DNA from: Pampus argenteus
Lineage: Eukaryota; Chordata; Actinopteri; Scombriformes; Stromateidae
Length of the DNA: 64,000 nucleotides
Direction: 5' to 3'
Assembly: GCA_036937835.1 (NCBI GenBank)
Contig: CM072862.1
Coordinates: forward strand, 10,581,501-10,645,500
The translations under genes were made by a program, and so were the position numbers. The notes below the pieces were generated by a model, which was not told the origin of the DNA, did no database searches, and saw only the letters and a list, made by a program, of their open reading frames with translations. Positions 60,830 through 64,000 of this stretch are shown here, piece after piece. How positions within the stretch are numbered: the first letter of the stretch is position 1; each line of letters starts with the position of its first letter.

Positions 60830-63800
60830 ACATGTGACTTAAACCAGGATACAAACACAATACAAACACAGAAGGGGATGTGTATATACTTATGGTGTAA
60901 ATTTAGAAAAATGAAGTCGTAATTTTCTCCACGGATGACAGCTTTTGTTTCCGTATCGTGTGAGCGAGCTTTCAATTAAGCAGCGAGAGGTTGCCACGTT
61001 TCATTGCACGCAGGCAACATAGTTGATTTGTGAATCAGCAGATCAAATCAAATTTTGCTATTTTTTTCCTGATAGTCTCACAGTGTTCCCTTGTTGTCTC
61101 AGCCGCAGTTATAGCCACCGTGTCTGTGACAACACGGAGTCCTCTGTGAAGCAAATCAGACACGTGCAAATGAATCGCTTTTATTTGTCTGCCACAAATC
61201 AAAATTTTGCTTTTTGTGGGATCCTTTCTCATGTATTTCCTTTCTCATACACCTGACCTGACTTTGGGAAATCCTCAAGTCAAGGAATTTTTCTTTGTGC
61301 TTTCAGAAAGCTACATCCACACTTCTGTCAGTGAAATTCAACCCAGCTTAATCTCCACCCCTGCTGGATTGTGTTTAGTGTTTCCACAGCACAGGGTCAA
61401 CCAGTGCAACATCTGCACTCCAGGAGAAATTAACTTGATGCTTACGTGTCTTCTTTACATGTCTTAAACTAACTTGTGATCACATAGACTAGTTCCCCGC
61501 AGGCAGCTATACCTCGGAGAAAAGGTGAAACAATTGTTCTGTCTGAATGGCTTCTGAAGCAGGTGGCGTGGGAGGAGAAATATGAAAAATGAACGGTAGG
61601 AGGTCATTTTGTCTGACTCCATCACCTCAAAACAATTAAATCCATTTCCTTCGCCTCCATTTATAATCTGTGCAGGAAACAGGTGGAGTCTTTCTGATTC
61701 TGACTTGTCAAAACTGACTTTCTCAAATTAATATCTTAATGTCAATAGTAGGGTTTCAGCCAAAAAGTGAAAGAGGAAGGAAAGAAAAAAAAACAAAAAA
61801 CAAATTAGTCTAAAAGTAGATCACATAATCAAACTGAGGCACCAGAAGGTTCATAAGTCCTTCCTTGCCCTGACAAAATGTCACTCATGTTAGCAGAGAA
61901 GTGAATAGAAAACCCTTCACTGTCCTATTTTCCCCAACACTAACCATTAACCCCATTAATGTTTTTTTTCAACAATGTCAAATGTGTTTATATCGTTTGA
62001 AGCTTTATGTTCAGTGCAGAGGTCGAACAAAGGCAAGTGAAATGAATCACTGCATTGCTTAATATAGTTGTGTGGTGATACCCACGAGAGCTGCATATAT
62101 ATAACTCAACTTTCTTCTAAACCGGAAGAAACAGCAAGTTTTTAAATCTCTTTTCCAGTGATTCAACTCATCAAACACGCTGCATATTTTTTACATCTTT
62201 ATTACTGAAAGAGGCTTAACACAAATACCAATAGCAAAACCTGACCTTATGCCTAGAAATGAAGAGTTTATTGCATGTTATATGTACAACTATGTAAAAA
62301 AAAAGAGATGTTAATTTCCATGGATGTCTGTGACCATTTTAACCTAAATTAAAATGTAGGACTCAGTGCTCTTTAGTTTGGCATCACACAACATATTTTA
62401 GGTTGTACTATTCAAAATCAAAAAAGAGAAGTTGAAACACAATATATCAGCTCTGCCAACTAACTACTGTTAGAAGTTAGGTTAAAAGTCAACTAGATTA
62501 CATTTTATATCAGCATGTCAGAGAAAATGTTCATTTTGAATACACTGCATCAGAAAAGGAAATTCTGAGAACAAAATATTCTAGTAGTAAATTCAGAGTT
62601 TAGGGTTTAAAGTCAGAATGATTTAAAAAAAATCAATAATCAAGAATAAAATCAATAATAATCAAATCCAAATTCATCAATAAACAACAATACGTATTTG
62701 AAAACACAAGTACAATATTAACTGAACATGCAGTATTCCAACTGTCAGAAAATTTAGGTTTTTCAGAAGACAGAGAGAGAGAAAAAAAAAACGACGTTAA
62801 GTAGCCTGCAATACAGCACAAACAACATAATAATTTCATAGGCTTATGTCGAAATTAGCTCCAGCAACCAGGACACGGGGGACATTAAGATAATGCAGAA
62901 GATAGGATCAGCAAGTCTCATCAATCATTGATGACAGCAGGCAGGACTCTGGCAGCGTGATGGATGACAGTGGTGAAATGAGACAGAGAGGAATGCGTCC
63001 ATACGTCCAGCTTGTCACACTAAGTTTATACTGCTACACATCAGTGGCTTCACCACTTCATAATCAGCGTTAGCAAAGAGCGCTCCAAACAGTGCGGCCT
63101 GTATGCACGAAGATGTTGCAATCAAACGCTGAAGGAGTAAGTAACGGTGGATGTTTTGTCTGCACATCACATCACATCATGTGCACACCACGACTGCACG
63201 ATTTCATGAATCATCTACCACCTGTTTGGACTGAATTAGAAGAAAACTGCAGTACAAACACTCACTCACAAACCTAAAACAGCAAATACAGTTGCCTTTG
63301 CGTCAGTACTTCTACATAATTATCCCACTGGACACACAATATAGTCATATGTGTACACACACACAAACACATTGTAGGTTCAAACTCAACAACTTACTTG
63401 CACGTGATCATGAAAGGGCGTCTGTCACCGAGTATTTAACATGAAAATGTGCCAAGAGTAATGAGAGGGTAAGGACACTTACTGTTATTACAACAACTCA
63501 TTTGGCACAAAAAAAAGTTAAATATAGTATGAGATTAATGGAAAACAAAGTTTATCCTCCCCATCATCTCCCTTTGAATGAACTGGAGAGCAGCACAGCA
63601 GCAGTCACACAGGGGCAGCATTAACATTTAGGGGCTTTGTAAAGTATAAGCAGTTAACATTGTCAAAATTACCAGGTGGTGATAATTACACTGGGAGACA
63701 AAAATAGTTTGCTTAAAGCAGGATGCTGTCACTGAAAGCAGCTGTGGGGAAAACAAGTCAGAAGCAGACATCCTGAGCTGCCCTGTGTCGCCACCAGCCC

Positions 63801-64000
63801 AATAAACTGGCTGCTGTGTTCGACATGCTGTTCTACATGCTGGTAAAGTCTTCACACTTCAGCATGCAAGTGGCACACAAAAGCTGTTTTGGTTCAATGT
63901 CTTTTTTTTTTCTTTTGGAGTCACAAGTTTGTAATTATTCAGGTAAAAGTATATCTGTATGTGAAAACCTGAAATGAGACAATTTTCATGGGTACATAAA
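60830..64000. other. Right-edge stretch without supported genes
   Basis: AT-rich sequence with short A and T runs. No exon with both convincing splice sites and a family match was found on either strand. If the candidate gene at 59721 is real, its remaining exons would lie here or beyond the edge. Confidence 0.4.

Noticed and set aside
1..64000. Prokaryotic-type systems, CRISPR arrays, operons, tRNA or rRNA genes
   Set aside because: Nothing of this kind was seen. All supported genes are spliced vertebrate genes, and the repeats are microsatellites or DNA-transposon relics.

Overview
The window is nuclear DNA from a ray-finned fish, most likely a percomorph-type teleost. The signs are spliced genes with GT..AG introns, many (CA)n and (TA)n microsatellites, fold-back DNA-transposon relics, and protein sequences that read as teleost orthologues. 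I see no prokaryotic, phage or CRISPR features. Most of the DNA is intron and intergenic sequence, so most long open frames here are meaningless; the genes had to be rebuilt exon by exon.

Layout, left to right. A putative first coding exon of an unidentified minus-strand gene lies near 1.4-1.5 kb and runs off the left edge. From 2.9 to 12.05 kb (minus) is sppl2a, a signal-peptide-peptidase-like intramembrane aspartyl protease, in 17 exons with the YD, GxGD and PAL motifs. After a gene-poor stretch with two transposon relics comes the plus-strand gonadotropin-releasing-hormone receptor gene (three coding exons, 18.6-21.7 kb), preceded by a possible non-coding exon near 17.3 kb. It converges on wdr93 (minus, 15 coding exons, 24.0-28.7 kb), whose probable promoter and 5' exon sit in a fold-back transposon. 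From 32.7 to 53.1 kb (minus) is an ELL-family elongation-factor gene, best matched to ell3, in 12 exons with a 10.4-kb second intron. The last 11 kb has no gene I can name, but has two weakly supported plus-strand exon pairs: a 69-residue single-pass membrane peptide and the start of a cysteine-rich secreted protein.

The recognised genes do not form a pathway. What links them is synteny: from memory, the human counterparts SPPL2A, WDR93 and ELL3 are all on chromosome 15q, and the chicken GnRH receptor is on the matching chromosome 10. This supports calling the ELL gene ell3.

Most worth following up: an extra 18-codon in-frame exon in sppl2a that looks like a tandem copy of the exon before it; a 34-base sppl2a exon that completes a lysosomal YxxPhi signal across a splice junction; a short upstream ORF in the GnRH receptor mRNA whose stop overlaps the main start codon; the transposon-derived wdr93 promoter; and the two candidate small genes upstream of ell3. 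Exon boundaries were read by eye from splice consensus and frame continuity and could be off by a base or two.
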